Origin: Lysinibacillus irui
Lineage (GTDB): Bacteria; Bacillota; Bacilli; Bacillales_A; Planococcaceae
DNA: 64,000 nt
Direction: 5' to 3'
Assembly (NCBI RefSeq): GCF_028877475.1
Contig: NZ_CP113527.1
Span: 2,659,501-2,723,500, forward strand
Of this stretch, positions 7,292 through 16,566 are shown piece by piece. Each line of letters opens with the position of its first letter. Positions within the stretch are counted from its first letter, which is position 1. Under the pieces are notes generated by a model. It was given only the letters and a program-made list of their open reading frames with translations. It had not been told where the DNA came from and searched no databases. The translations under genes were made by a program, and so were the position numbers.

Positions 7292-7929
7292 TGCTTTTCT
7301 CCCATCAATAATTGTTGTAAATATGATTCACGTTGATCGATTTCACCATGACGTGTCCATTCCAAAATGTTTGGCTCTAGCAATGCTTGCAATGCCGCAC
7401 GTCTTTGTGGGCCCTTGTCATACTTTGCAGCAATCATTAACCTGGCTTGTTGTAAGAAGCATACATAGTCTTCATAGATTTCATCAAATTGATCTTCTAA
7501 ATCTGCTTTAATTTTGCGGGCTAAAGCTGGGCTTGCTCCCGATGTTGAGACAGTTAATACCAATGGACCTCGGCGAACAATCGCTGGCGTAATGAAATCA
7601 CTTTCACTTTGCTGATCTGTTCGATTAATTAATTGCCAATGCTGTGCAGCCTCTTGTACAGCTTCGTTAACAGCCGTCTCATTCGTTGCTGCAATAATGA
7701 GAATCGCATCATCCAAATCACGTGGTTCAAATTCCTTTTGCTTCCAAGTAATTTGCCCTGATTCAGCAAGTGGCTGTAATGTGTCATGGAGTGTAGGACT
7801 GACAATGACGATATGGGCCTTTGCTGGTAACAAGGATGCTACCTTCTGTGTTGCAACATGACCGCCACCTACAATCACAACTGTTTTATATTCTAAATTG
7901 ATATGAATTGGAAAATAATTAGTCATCAT
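7288..7929 (-). CDS. Precorrin-2 dehydrogenase (YlnF/CysG-B type)
   Basis: A 213-residue NAD-dependent protein with the Rossmann motif VVIVGGGHVATQKVASLL at about residues 16-33 and the IIAATNE strand; TVSTSGASPALARKIK follows. These define the Met8/CysG N-terminal family, which oxidises precorrin-2 to sirohydrochlorin and in some members inserts iron. The length fits the single-domain YlnF type. It overlaps cbiA upstream by 11 bases and SUMT downstream by 4 bases. As I recall, the B. megaterium cobI operon has no such gene between cbiA and cysG-A, so this looks like an insertion that makes the operon self-sufficient for sirohydrochlorin. Confidence 0.93.
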   Translation of the reverse strand: MMTNYFPIHINLEYKTVVIVGGGHVATQKVASLLPAKAHIVIVSPTLHDTLQPLAESGQITWKQKEFEPRDLDDAILIIAATNETAVNEAVQEAAQHWQLINRTDQQSESDFITPAIVRRGPLVLTVSTSGASPALARKIKADLEDQFDEIYEDYVCFLQQARLMIAAKYDKGPQRRAALQALLEPNILEWTRHGEIDQRESYLQQLLMGEKQ

Positions 7930-9286
7930 TTTTCACCTTCTTACAAGCTGTTAACCAATTATCAACTAGCTTTGGGTTTGATACAAAATGGAAATGTGTG
8001 TAACCAGCCACCAAATTTCCCCTTTGATAGCCTTCTTGCTTTTTACCAAAACGTCCAATCGTTTCGTAGGCAGGGGTGTGAAGAGAGCCACTATATTTAG
8101 AATAATGGAATTCATGTCCTTTCGCTTGTTCCTCTGCACCGATTAAGAAATTATCCGCAGTACCAAAAATTTCACGATAGCCTAGTGCTGCTAATTTTGT
8201 TTGCATCGCTACTTCTCCTGGAATGACACCTACCATATCATAACGTTCACCATGGCTATTGGTAATCGCCTCTGTTAAATACATAAAGCCTCCACATTCT
8301 GCTAATGTTGGCAGACCTTTAGTGATAGCTTCACGTATCGAATTTTTCACAGCGATATTTTTAGCAAGTGTCTCCGCAAATTCTTCAGGGAAGCCTCCAC
8401 CAATATATAAGCCATCAGCTTGTGCTGGTACAGGTTCATTGGCAAGTGGTGAGAAGAATTGCAATGTCGCACCCTTCGCACGTAACAAAGCCAAATTTTC
8501 TTCATAATAAAAATTAAAGGCTGCATCTCTTGCCACAGCGAGACAAATATTTTGTGAAGGCTCTTCTCTAAATAGCTGACCGCATTCTTGAAGCATGGGA
8601 GCCCTTGTTAAATCAAGTAATTGATCTAAGTCAATGGTCTCAGCCATAAGGTCACCTAGTTTCTCAAAAAAGGAATCGAGCTCCCCTCTTTCAATGGCTG
8701 GCACTAAACCTAAATGACGACTTGGAATATCAATCCCTTCCTCCCGCTTTAGATAGCCAATGACAGGGATACCACATTCTTGTTCAATAGCGGCCTTGGC
8801 GATTTCGTAATGACCCACACTGCCAACTTGGTTAGCAATAACGCCTACAATTCGTGGTTTATCTGAGAGCAATTGGAAGCCCTTTACAACAGCCGCCACA
8901 CTACGTGCCATACTTGCACAATTGACTATTAAAATAACCGGACTCTCTGTCACTACACTAATATCTGCTGCAGAACCCGCATCTGATAATGGACTTTTGC
9001 CGTCGTAAAAGCCCATCACTCCTTCAATAATGGATACATCGGCATCTTTACTGGCACGTGCCACAATATCACGGACTGCTTCATGCGAGAACATCCAGCT
9101 ATCAATATTACGTGAAACCCTGCCTGTTACAGCCGTATGATAGGTAGGATCGATATAATCAGGACCACATTTGAAGCCCTGCACAATGTTCCCTTTATTT
9201 TGTAGAGCTTTCATCAGACCAATAGTAAAGGTCGTTTTGCCTACGCCACTGCCCGTACCAGCCAGTACAAAACGATTTGTTTGCAT
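7919..9286 (-). CDS. cbiA: Cobyrinate a,c-diamide synthase
   Basis: A 455-residue ATP- and glutamine-dependent amidase that converts cobyrinate (cob(II)yrinate) to the a,c-diamide. The N-terminal P-loop is GTGSGVGKTT, followed by KCGPDYIDPTYH and the EGVMGFYDG stretch typical of CbiA. The C-terminal amidotransferase domain has LYIGGGFPEEFAE and the cysteine nucleophile in LAECGGFMYL. Length is normal. A strong AAGGAGG site precedes the ATG at 9286, 11 bases after cbiG. Confidence 0.97.
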   Translation of the reverse strand: MQTNRFVLAGTGSGVGKTTFTIGLMKALQNKGNIVQGFKCGPDYIDPTYHTAVTGRVSRNIDSWMFSHEAVRDIVARASKDADVSIIEGVMGFYDGKSPLSDAGSAADISVVTESPVILIVNCASMARSVAAVVKGFQLLSDKPRIVGVIANQVGSVGHYEIAKAAIEQECGIPVIGYLKREEGIDIPSRHLGLVPAIERGELDSFFEKLGDLMAETIDLDQLLDLTRAPMLQECGQLFREEPSQNICLAVARDAAFNFYYEENLALLRAKGATLQFFSPLANEPVPAQADGLYIGGGFPEEFAETLAKNIAVKNSIREAITKGLPTLAECGGFMYLTEAITNSHGERYDMVGVIPGEVAMQTKLAALGYREIFGTADNFLIGAEEQAKGHEFHYSKYSGSLHTPAYETIGRFGKKQEGYQRGNLVAGYTHFHFVSNPKLVDNWLTACKKVKNDD

Positions 9287-9297
9287 GGACTTCCTCC

Positions 9298-10419
9298 TTA
9301 AAATAGGTATCTAGCAACTGAAATCGTAGCATTACCTGATTTTTTCTTTTCTAGAATGAGTGATTGGACCTGTGCATAGCGCATCGCCGCTGGTTCACTA
9401 ACACCATATGCTCCTGTATATTTAAAAACCGTTTCTGAAGGTGATGGAAAGTCGATTTCATTTAATTCGGCCGGTGAATAGGTGATGAACTCCCAATCAT
9501 ATTTCTTTGTAATATCTATGAAACATGGCTCATCTTTCTTTAGATCAATTGTACATAACGCTCTTACACTTTTTTTCGAAAGTTTAAGCTCTGCCAACGT
9601 TTCATCAATTACTTGTTCAATTTCCTCTAAAGATGTACCACGATTACAGCCCATTCCTAGCACAATGGATTTTGGTCGATAAATAACACCATTTTCTAGA
9701 AGAATCTCTTCCTCTTGCTCGATAATTCGGTCTGTTATTAATAAGGTAGCATGAGGTTTGGCATCAATGGCTGCCTGTGTAGATGGATATATTTTAATTT
9801 GCTCTGGCATTGGTGTGTCACGCATCCACCAATCACGTTCACCTGTTTCCTGCACGATCGCCACATGCTCCTCGTTGACGACAGAAGCACTAACAGGTGT
9901 CAATTTGTCGGCACTATCCCATACCCACCCAAAACGTGCGCCAAATAAATCAACAGGAATGGTCTTTTGCACATCAGAAGCAGTTGTAATGATCGGATTA
10001 GCACCAAGTGCAGCTGCCACTTCATGTGTTAGCTCATTGGCCCCACCCAGATGCCCCGATAAGACACTAATAACGTTTTCGCCTCGATCATCTATGACGA
10101 CAACACCAGGATCTGTCTTTTTATCTTTTAAAATCGGCGCAATCATTCGGACGACTGCACCAAGTGAAATGATTAATATCAACCCTTTGTATTGCTTAAA
10201 TAGCGTTGGCAATAATAAGCGTACTGTGCCCGTAAATAGTTGAATATGCCTTTCTGCTTCATCACCTTGTTCAAATTTGCTCATGTAATATAAATCACTG
10301 GCTGCAAATGTTTGCTGTAGGCGACGTCCAATTTGAACACCGTGCTTAGTAATCGCCACAACAGCATAGGGATTGCGTTGATCAACTTCTGGTAACACGC
10401 CCTCTTGTAACTCAATCAC
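9298..10419 (-). CDS. cbiG: Cobalt-precorrin-5A hydrolase
   Basis: A 373-residue protein that opens the delta-lactone of cobalt-precorrin-5A and releases acetaldehyde, a step specific to the anaerobic (early cobalt) route. The central region carries SLGAVVRMIAPILKDKKTDPGVVVIDD and SVLSGHLGGANELTHEVA, diagnostic of CbiG. The C-terminal domain contains VLGMGCNRGTS and the SPSETVFKYTGAYGVSEPAA stretch. It starts at a GTG that overlaps the end of cbiF by 8 bases. Its presence, together with CbiX and CbiD, assigns the pathway to the oxygen-independent type. Confidence 0.95.
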   Translation of the reverse strand: MIELQEGVLPEVDQRNPYAVVAITKHGVQIGRRLQQTFAASDLYYMSKFEQGDEAERHIQLFTGTVRLLLPTLFKQYKGLILIISLGAVVRMIAPILKDKKTDPGVVVIDDRGENVISVLSGHLGGANELTHEVAAALGANPIITTASDVQKTIPVDLFGARFGWVWDSADKLTPVSASVVNEEHVAIVQETGERDWWMRDTPMPEQIKIYPSTQAAIDAKPHATLLITDRIIEQEEEILLENGVIYRPKSIVLGMGCNRGTSLEEIEQVIDETLAELKLSKKSVRALCTIDLKKDEPCFIDITKKYDWEFITYSPAELNEIDFPSPSETVFKYTGAYGVSEPAAMRYAQVQSLILEKKKSGNATISVARYLF

Positions 10420-11197
10420 TTGTCTTCACACCTTTTCTAAAGCCATGTGTAAAGGTTGCATCATACAACTTTGAGCGATATTGGTCCTTATCATGAATAG
10501 TCGGATCTAACGCCCAACCTGCTAGAATCATGGCATGCTTACGAATACCGTTAACACGCATCGCTTCATCTAATTCTACTAATGTCGTACGGACTATTTT
10601 TTGATCTGGCCATGAGGCACGTTGAATTACCGCTACTGGCGTATCGTCAGCCCAGCCAGCACTTTGTAGTTCCTTGACAATTTTCTTTGTAAGCGTTGCA
10701 CTTAAAAATAAAGCAATTGTACAATGATGACTCGCTAAATCACGAAGCTTTTCAAATTCTGGCACAGGTGTACGCCCTTCAGCACGTGTTAAAATAAGTG
10801 TTTGTGTTAAATCAGGAATGGTTAGCTCAGCACCAATAGCCGCTGCCGATGCAAATACAGAGCTGACTCCAGGAATGACCTCATAGCCAATGCCTTCTTT
10901 TTTTAAAAGTGCCACTTGCTCCATAATCGCACCATACATCGCTGGGTCACCTGTATGCATACGTGCCACTACTTTCCCAGCATTAACGCGATCAACCATC
11001 ACAGCCACCATTTCCTCTAAATGCATACCCGCCGTCCGAATGACCTCTGCATCAGGTCTCGCTTTCGCAATGAGGTCTTCACTCACTAATGAATCTGTAT
11101 ACATCACAACGTCCGCTGTTTGTAACATATGTAAACCTTTAACAGTAATTAAATCTGGATCACCTGGACCAGCGCCGACTATATAGATTTTATTCAT
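10412..11197 (-). CDS. cbiF: Cobalt-precorrin-4 C11-methyltransferase
   Basis: A 261-residue tetrapyrrole methylase that methylates C11 of the ring-contracted cobalt-precorrin-4. It begins with IYIVGAGPGDPDLITVKG, then YTDSLVSEDLI, the VARMHTGDPAMYGA loop and VIPGVSSVFASAAAIGAELTIP, the signature of the CbiF/CobM branch. It abuts cbiL upstream with a one-base overlap (TAATG) and overlaps cbiG downstream by 8 bases, so it is tightly coupled. Confidence 0.96.
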   Translation of the reverse strand: MNKIYIVGAGPGDPDLITVKGLHMLQTADVVMYTDSLVSEDLIAKARPDAEVIRTAGMHLEEMVAVMVDRVNAGKVVARMHTGDPAMYGAIMEQVALLKKEGIGYEVIPGVSSVFASAAAIGAELTIPDLTQTLILTRAEGRTPVPEFEKLRDLASHHCTIALFLSATLTKKIVKELQSAGWADDTPVAVIQRASWPDQKIVRTTLVELDEAMRVNGIRKHAMILAGWALDPTIHDKDQYRSKLYDATFTHGFRKGVKTSD

Positions 11198-11904
11198 TAT
11201 TTACGCACCACCATTAATGTTAAATATTCTAAATCGACACCATCTAGCTCCCGTACATCCCAAATGACTTCTTCATCTGATGTTACTTTTGTCACCACAG
11301 AAGCTTTATCAAGTAAATCTAGATCACGTAGCACCTCAAGCATTAAATCAATTACTTTTGCCACTTTTATAAAGACAACTGCATCATGGCTTTCAATGGC
11401 TTCACGCATTGCCTCATAATCATCATACGCAGGGATAATTGCAACACGGTCATCACCATCCGCTAGCGCAATTCCTAGACGAGATGCGGAACCATTGAAT
11501 GAGGATATCCCTGGAACTGTACGGATTTCTACATCCGGATGCATCTCCTGCATTAATTTCATCATATGGATGAACGTACTATATAATAATGGATCACCTT
11601 CTGTGACAAAGGCTACATCCTTGCCCTCTTGTAATTTTTCGTAAACTAGTTCTACAGACTTTGTCCATTCACGTTCTAGAACAGCCTCATCTTTAGTCAT
11701 TGGAAAGACAAGCCCCAGCATATCTTTTTCGTCAGGGTTTATATACACATCTACAATACGATGGGCATAGCTTTTACTACCTCTTAGCTTTTTTGGATAG
11801 GCAATAACAGGAGATTCCTGGATCACACGAAATGCCTTCACTGTAATTAATTCTGGATCGCCAGGACCGACGCCCAAGCCATATAAAACACCTAGATTAC
11901 TCAT
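11197..11904 (-). CDS. cbiL: Cobalt-precorrin-2 C20-methyltransferase
   Basis: A 235-residue tetrapyrrole methylase that transfers a methyl group from SAM to C20 of cobalt-factor II or cobalt-precorrin-2. The N-terminal [18 protein letters not shown], the [18 protein letters not shown] loop and [20 protein letters not shown] are diagnostic of CbiL/CobI. The gene overlaps cbiET upstream by 8 bases and cbiF downstream by one base. Confidence 0.96.
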   Translation of the reverse strand: MSNLGVLYGLGVGPGDPELITVKAFRVIQESPVIAYPKKLRGSKSYAHRIVDVYINPDEKDMLGLVFPMTKDEAVLEREWTKSVELVYEKLQEGKDVAFVTEGDPLLYSTFIHMMKLMQEMHPDVEIRTVPGISSFNGSASRLGIALADGDDRVAIIPAYDDYEAMREAIESHDAVVFIKVAKVIDLMLEVLRDLDLLDKASVVTKVTSDEEVIWDVRELDGVDLEYLTLMVVRK

Positions 11905-13117
11905 GATTTTCTTCCTTTCGATAAGCCGAAATAATATATATTGGATTTAATGGTACAAAGCGTGTCATATCTAAAATAGGTTTGCTGCGTGCAAGCTGAG
12001 CCTGTAAAATGTCAACCGCAAAACCACAAGCCTTAAATGCCTCAACGGCTTTATATAAATTTTCAATTGTCGCTGCATTTAACACAATGCGCCCATTTGG
12101 CTTTAAACGCTGACAGCATAATTGCAGTAACTCAACCATTTCCCCACCAGTGCCACCAATGAAAATGGCATCAGGGTCAGGAAAGTTGTCTAGTCCTTGT
12201 GGTGCTTTACTATGAATAGCCGTTATATCGACTCGAAACTTTTGCTGATTTTGAAGACAGTTTTCTAAATCAGGTGCATTTTTTTCTACTGCAAATACTT
12301 GTCCCTCTGGAGCCAGTTTACCTGCCTCAATAGCCATAGAACCCGTACACGTGCCGATATCCCAAATAACACTATCCTTTTGAAGCTGCATCGCTTGTAA
12401 ACTTAAAACACGAATTTCTTTTTTCGTAATAAGCCCCTTATCTGGCTTTCGTTGTGAAAACTCCTCATCATCTATCCCGAGTGTATAGCATTTTGGTTCC
12501 ATTGTTTGCTTTAAAATCACGACGTTCAACGGAGAAAAATGACCGACTTCCATTTCATCAAGCGAGTACCAGCCGTATTTTTCATGAACACCCTGTAAGT
12601 TTTCTGCTACAAACGCACGGTATTCCGTCATACCAAAATGCTTTAAATAACGAGCAAGGGCATTTGGACTATTTTCTGCATCTGTTAAAAGCGCTACTTT
12701 CTTTTTCCCATCAATCTTTTGTGCCAAGCCTTTCATTGGTCGACCATGAATACTCGTTACATAAGCATCCTGCCAGCTTTCTCCCATCTTCGCAAAAGCA
12801 AGCTGGAGGGAGCTCATATAAGGGTAAATCTCTATGTCAAGCTTTTTCGCAAGATAGCTCCCAATACCATAAAATAATGGATCGCCAGAGGCCAGGATGA
12901 CTGTATTTCTAGTTTCTTCTGACAATCTCTCAACAAGTGTTGAAAGTCCTCCTTTGATGGTGATTTTTTCACCTGCAAAGTCTGGGAAAAATTCAAGGAC
13001 ACGTTCACCCCCAACCAGTACCTCACAGTTTTCAATCAACTGCAGATATTGAGGGTATAAGCTTGCTAATCCGTTATCCCCGATCCCAATCAATTTCATC
13101 GATCGATGCAATGTCAT
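11897..13117 (-). CDS. cbiET: Fused cobalt-precorrin-7 C5-methyltransferase / C15-methyltransferase (decarboxylating)
   Basis: A 406-residue two-domain protein. Residues about 1-200 are CbiE, a tetrapyrrole methylase ([28 protein letters not shown]) that methylates C5. Residues about 205-406 are CbiT, a Rossmann methyltransferase ([29 protein letters not shown]) that methylates C15 with loss of carboxylate from the C12 side chain. The fusion is the arrangement known from CobL and from B. megaterium CbiET. The start was placed at the ATG at 13117, with AGGAAGG before it; a second in-frame ATG at 13099 lacks a site. It overlaps cbiD by 44 bases. Confidence 0.95.
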   Translation of the reverse strand: MTLHRSMKLIGIGDNGLASLYPQYLQLIENCEVLVGGERVLEFFPDFAGEKITIKGGLSTLVERLSEETRNTVILASGDPLFYGIGSYLAKKLDIEIYPYMSSLQLAFAKMGESWQDAYVTSIHGRPMKGLAQKIDGKKKVALLTDAENSPNALARYLKHFGMTEYRAFVAENLQGVHEKYGWYSLDEMEVGHFSPLNVVILKQTMEPKCYTLGIDDEEFSQRKPDKGLITKKEIRVLSLQAMQLQKDSVIWDIGTCTGSMAIEAGKLAPEGQVFAVEKNAPDLENCLQNQQKFRVDITAIHSKAPQGLDNFPDPDAIFIGGTGGEMVELLQLCCQRLKPNGRIVLNAATIENLYKAVEAFKACGFAVDILQAQLARSKPILDMTRFVPLNPIYIISAYRKEENHE

Positions 13118-14207
13118 CAGCCCTTCCTAATAATTGTCCCTGCATCGAATAGATCGATGTAGAAAGCGTTAAACCACCCTTTATATGACGGATGGATGAG
13201 TAGCAGCAAGCCTCACATAAATGATGGAAAAATGCATCATAGCCCTTGTCCATCATTATTTCTCCTACTTGTGACGCTGTGTTGGCTTCACGTACTTGTG
13301 CTATTGTTTCTTCATTTGCTCCTATATCTACTGCCAGTTGCGCTAAAAAATTAAAGTCAATGGGTGCACTTTTGGAATGCACCATCATCACGCCTTGTGC
13401 CACCTTCGAGAATTTTCCCATCATGCCAACAAGAGAAACTTGTTTGATGCCGAGTCGCTTACAATGTTTTAATGTAAAGCCGACAAAATCACCCATTTCA
13501 ATAAAGGCCTCTTCTGGTAAATGAGGATATTGTTTCATCGCAAATTTTTCACTGCGACCACCTGTTGTTACCACGACATGCTCACAGCCTGCCTCTTTGG
13601 CAACGCTAATGGCTTGAACAATACTTGCCATATAGGCTGAACTTGAAAAAGGCACGACGGTTCCCCTTGTGCCTAAGATCGAGATGCCCCCAAGTATACC
13701 GAGTCGTCCATTTAACGTCTTTTTAGCAATCTCCTCTCCCTTCGGTACAGAAATCACCACATTCACGCCTCTTGTAATGTGAAATTCGTCCAGAACACCT
13801 TGGACAGTACTAACAATCATTTTACGTGGTACAGGGTTAATGGCTGCCTCGCCGACAGCTACTGGCAAGCCTGGCTTTGTTACACGCCCGACACCAATTC
13901 CTCCATCTAAATGGATGCCTGGTGTATCTGCCCAGCTTACTGTGCCAACGATGAGTGCCTGATGTGTGGCATCAGGGTCATCGCCAGCATCTTTAATCGT
14001 TTCACAGCTCACTGCATTTTCCTCAAAGGTGCATTTTTCAATGGTAAAGGTTGCATCCCGACCAATAGGTAAATGAATGGTACTTGTCTCTTGTTCTTCC
14101 TTCGTAATAAGGGCCAGTAATGCTGCCTTTGATACTGCCGTCGCACAGGCTCCCGTCGTATAACCGTGACGCATGTCCTTGGGATCCTTTTTGGGCTTCC
14201 GCTCCAT
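13074..14207 (-). CDS. cbiD: Cobalt-precorrin-5B C1-methyltransferase
   Basis: A 377-residue SAM-dependent methyltransferase with a fold of its own, which methylates C1 of cobalt-precorrin-5B. The N-terminal [18 protein letters not shown] is the family hallmark; [26 protein letters not shown] and [16 protein letters not shown] follow. CbiD belongs to the anaerobic pathway. Start and stop overlap cbiC by one base (TAATG). The C-terminal 44 bases are shared with the start of cbiET. Confidence 0.97.
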   Translation of the reverse strand: MERKPKKDPKDMRHGYTTGACATAVSKAALLALITKEEQETSTIHLPIGRDATFTIEKCTFEENAVSCETIKDAGDDPDATHQALIVGTVSWADTPGIHLDGGIGVGRVTKPGLPVAVGEAAINPVPRKMIVSTVQGVLDEFHITRGVNVVISVPKGEEIAKKTLNGRLGILGGISILGTRGTVVPFSSSAYMASIVQAISVAKEAGCEHVVVTTGGRSEKFAMKQYPHLPEEAFIEMGDFVGFTLKHCKRLGIKQVSLVGMMGKFSKVAQGVMMVHSKSAPIDFNFLAQLAVDIGANEETIAQVREANTASQVGEIMMDKGYDAFFHHLCEACCYSSIRHIKGGLTLSTSIYSMQGQLLGRADDIASIDEIDWDRG

Positions 14208-14866
14208 TATTTTTTCGCCTGCTCATCCGCTAAGAGTGAGATGGCGTTTAATGCGGCAACCGTCACTGTACTACCGCCTTTACGGCCAACATTTGTAATG
14301 TACGGAATACCTTCCAGTTTGAGCAACTCTTCTTTCGACTCAGCAGCTGACACGAAACCAACTGGCATCCCGATAATTAAATCTGGTTTTGCTAAGCCTT
14401 CCTTAATTAAACGAATCAATTCCAGTAATGCTGTTGGTGCATTACCGATTGCATAAATACCACCTTCATGCAACTTAGAAGCCTTTTGCATAGAAATGAT
14501 GGCACGTGTTGTATTTTGTTTTTTCGCTTCTACTGCTACATCCTCATCTGCAATATAGCAATGCAGATCACCACCGTGCTTTTGGAAACGTTTTTTACCA
14601 GATCCACTTTCAATCATTTGGACATCGGCAATGACATGACGACCAGCAAGGATCGACTTAATACCCGCTTCAATGGCGCCGGGAGTAATAATGACACTAC
14701 GACCTAGTTCGAAATCAGCCGATGCATGGATAATACGACGTACAATCTTCCATTCATCTTCGGAGAAGTCATGCTCACCCATCTCCTCTGCAATAATCGA
14801 GAAACTATAGTCGTAAATTTTATCTGGGTCTACTGTTAACGGTTTGAAATCTGTTTTAAAATCCAT
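14207..14866 (-). CDS. cbiC: Cobalt-precorrin-8 methylmutase
   Basis: A 219-residue enzyme that moves the methyl group from C11 to C12, giving cobyrinate. Recognisable stretches are RRIIHASADFELG near residue 50, the catalytic histidine lying in IIHAS, KSILAGRHVIADVQMIESG, and IGMPVGFVSAAESKEEL. AGGAGGC stands before the ATG. It follows cbiJ by 12 bases. Confidence 0.96.
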   Translation of the reverse strand: MDFKTDFKPLTVDPDKIYDYSFSIIAEEMGEHDFSEDEWKIVRRIIHASADFELGRSVIITPGAIEAGIKSILAGRHVIADVQMIESGSGKKRFQKHGGDLHCYIADEDVAVEAKKQNTTRAIISMQKASKLHEGGIYAIGNAPTALLELIRLIKEGLAKPDLIIGMPVGFVSAAESKEELLKLEGIPYITNVGRKGGSTVTVAALNAISLLADEQAKK

Positions 14867-14878
14867 GGATAATGCCTC

Positions 14879-15640
14879 CTAAATTGTATGTTGAACAGCC
14901 TGTAAGACTTCTTCAAATGTTGAATATTGTTGCCCATATTGAATATTGGGTCTTGCTATCAAAATTGTTTCAATATTACAGGCAAGAGCTGCCTCTAGCT
15001 TTTCATCAACCGAACCGACTTTACCGCTTTCTTTGGTAATCATCAAAGTGACCCCATATTGACGAAAAAGGGCTTCATTTAATTCCTTTGAAAATGGACC
15101 TTGAATGGCTACAATATCACGTTGTACAACACCAAGTGCCTCACATTTTTCCATATTGTCCAATCTAGGTAGCATGCGAGCGATCACTCTTGTATTTTCT
15201 AAGCCTTGTAAAACCTTTGTAAATGTCGCAAGTGTTTTACTGCCTGTTGTCAACATGATGACACCGCGTTTTTCTGCTGCTAGCTTGGCTGCCTCCTCAT
15301 AATCCTTCACCACAGTAATAAGTGGATGCGTATAATGCTCATGCGCACGTTCATAACGGATATAAGGTACTTGCGCCTGTTTAGCTGCAGCCATTGCATT
15401 TTTCGAGGCTTCCTCTGCAAAGGGGTGGGAAGCATCTACTACCAATTGATAGCCCTGGTCCAAAATAATGGACGCCATTTCTTCCGCTGTCAATCGACCT
15501 ATTAAATGTGGCAAGCCAACATCAGCAAGACTTGAAGCTGCCGATTCTGTTACAACTGTGGCGGTTACAGCATGGCCTGCACTTTGAAAGGCAAGAGCTA
15601 GATCCCTTGCATCACTCGTCCCTGCTAACATGAAAATCAT
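14879..15640 (-). CDS. cbiJ: Cobalt-precorrin-6A reductase
   Basis: A 253-residue protein that reduces the macrocycle of cobalt-precorrin-6A with a nicotinamide cofactor. It begins IFMLAGTSDARDLALAF and has VVDASHPFAEEASKNAMAAA, the RYERA motif, LTTGSKTLATF and MITKESGKVGSVDEKLEAA, all characteristic of CbiJ/CobK. The start overlaps the stop of cbiX by 4 bases. Confidence 0.95.
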   Translation of the reverse strand: MIFMLAGTSDARDLALAFQSAGHAVTATVVTESAASSLADVGLPHLIGRLTAEEMASIILDQGYQLVVDASHPFAEEASKNAMAAAKQAQVPYIRYERAHEHYTHPLITVVKDYEEAAKLAAEKRGVIMLTTGSKTLATFTKVLQGLENTRVIARMLPRLDNMEKCEALGVVQRDIVAIQGPFSKELNEALFRQYGVTLMITKESGKVGSVDEKLEAALACNIETILIARPNIQYGQQYSTFEEVLQAVQHTI

Positions 15641-16551
15641 TTTACCGGCTCCTCTTCATGATGATGCTCGTGATGTTCGTGATCATGATGGTGGTGGTGG
15701 TCGTGACCATGATCGTGATCGTGATGATGGTGATGATGGGCATGTCCATGAACCGCCGCATAGGCGCGATAATTTTCTAAATCTTGCATCCCTGTTGATG
15801 TACCGTTAACTGCTTGCTCAATACGCTCTAATAAAACATTTTGTAATCGTTCGTGGTAGCCAAAATAGTTAGCAATTTGAATATCACACGCTGGATATTG
15901 CTCATTAAATTTCTTACACATATCATTCATACGTTCCATTAAAATCCCTGTGAATAAAAAATAAGGAAGCATAACAATTTTTTTAGCACCTAGCTTGACA
16001 CAGCGCTCGATCCCTTCTTCGACACGAGGATCCGTTACACCCATAAAAGCGCTTTCCACGTATTTAACAGGTAGCTCCTCCCATAAAAGACGAGTAATTT
16101 TATAAAAATCACCATTTGCAGATGGATCACTGCCACCTCGTGCAATTAATAAAATCGCTGTATCTTGCTCTTCCTGTTCCGCATTAAAACCAATTTCAGC
16201 GAGACGATCTTGTAATATCGCAAAGATTTCTTCATGAATTCCAATTGTTTGACCGTACGTGAAAGTAATATTCGGGTAATGCTCACGCGCATGCTCGATC
16301 TCTGCTGGAATATGTAGCTTCGAATGACCAGCATGCAGTAATATGATCGGTATTACATGAACCTCTGTCGCGCCCTTCTTCACGCAGTTTGTAATACCCT
16401 CTTCAATATTTGGTGAAGCAAATTCAAGGAAACAAGTTTCCACTAAAAACTGTTCATCAATACGAGGCTTCATTTGCTCGATAAATGTACGTACCTCATC
16501 ATTCCCTGCTGCTAAACGGCTCCCATGGCCGACAAATAAAATTGCTTTCAT
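15637..16551 (-). CDS. cbiX: Sirohydrochlorin cobaltochelatase with histidine-rich tail
   Basis: A 304-residue class II chelatase of the long, two-lobed CbiX type that inserts cobalt into sirohydrochlorin. The N-terminal lobe starts AILFVGHGSRLAAGNDE with the metal-binding histidine in GHGS, and has PIILLHAGHSKLHIP; the second lobe has LLIARGGSDPSANGDF and MLPYFLFTGILMERM. Residues about 268-298 form a tail in which 22 of 31 residues are histidine, mixed with Asp and Glu, which would bind or store metal. B. megaterium CbiX is described with a histidine-rich region and an MXCXXC cluster motif; I see no MXCXXC here. Seven overlapping bases and ATGA coupling link it to cbiJ. Confidence 0.95.
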   Translation of the reverse strand: MKAILFVGHGSRLAAGNDEVRTFIEQMKPRIDEQFLVETCFLEFASPNIEEGITNCVKKGATEVHVIPIILLHAGHSKLHIPAEIEHAREHYPNITFTYGQTIGIHEEIFAILQDRLAEIGFNAEQEEQDTAILLIARGGSDPSANGDFYKITRLLWEELPVKYVESAFMGVTDPRVEEGIERCVKLGAKKIVMLPYFLFTGILMERMNDMCKKFNEQYPACDIQIANYFGYHERLQNVLLERIEQAVNGTSTGMQDLENYRAYAAVHGHAHHHHHHDHDHGHDHHHHHDHEHHEHHHEEEPVK

Positions 16552-16566
16552 CTCTTTTCTCCTTAC

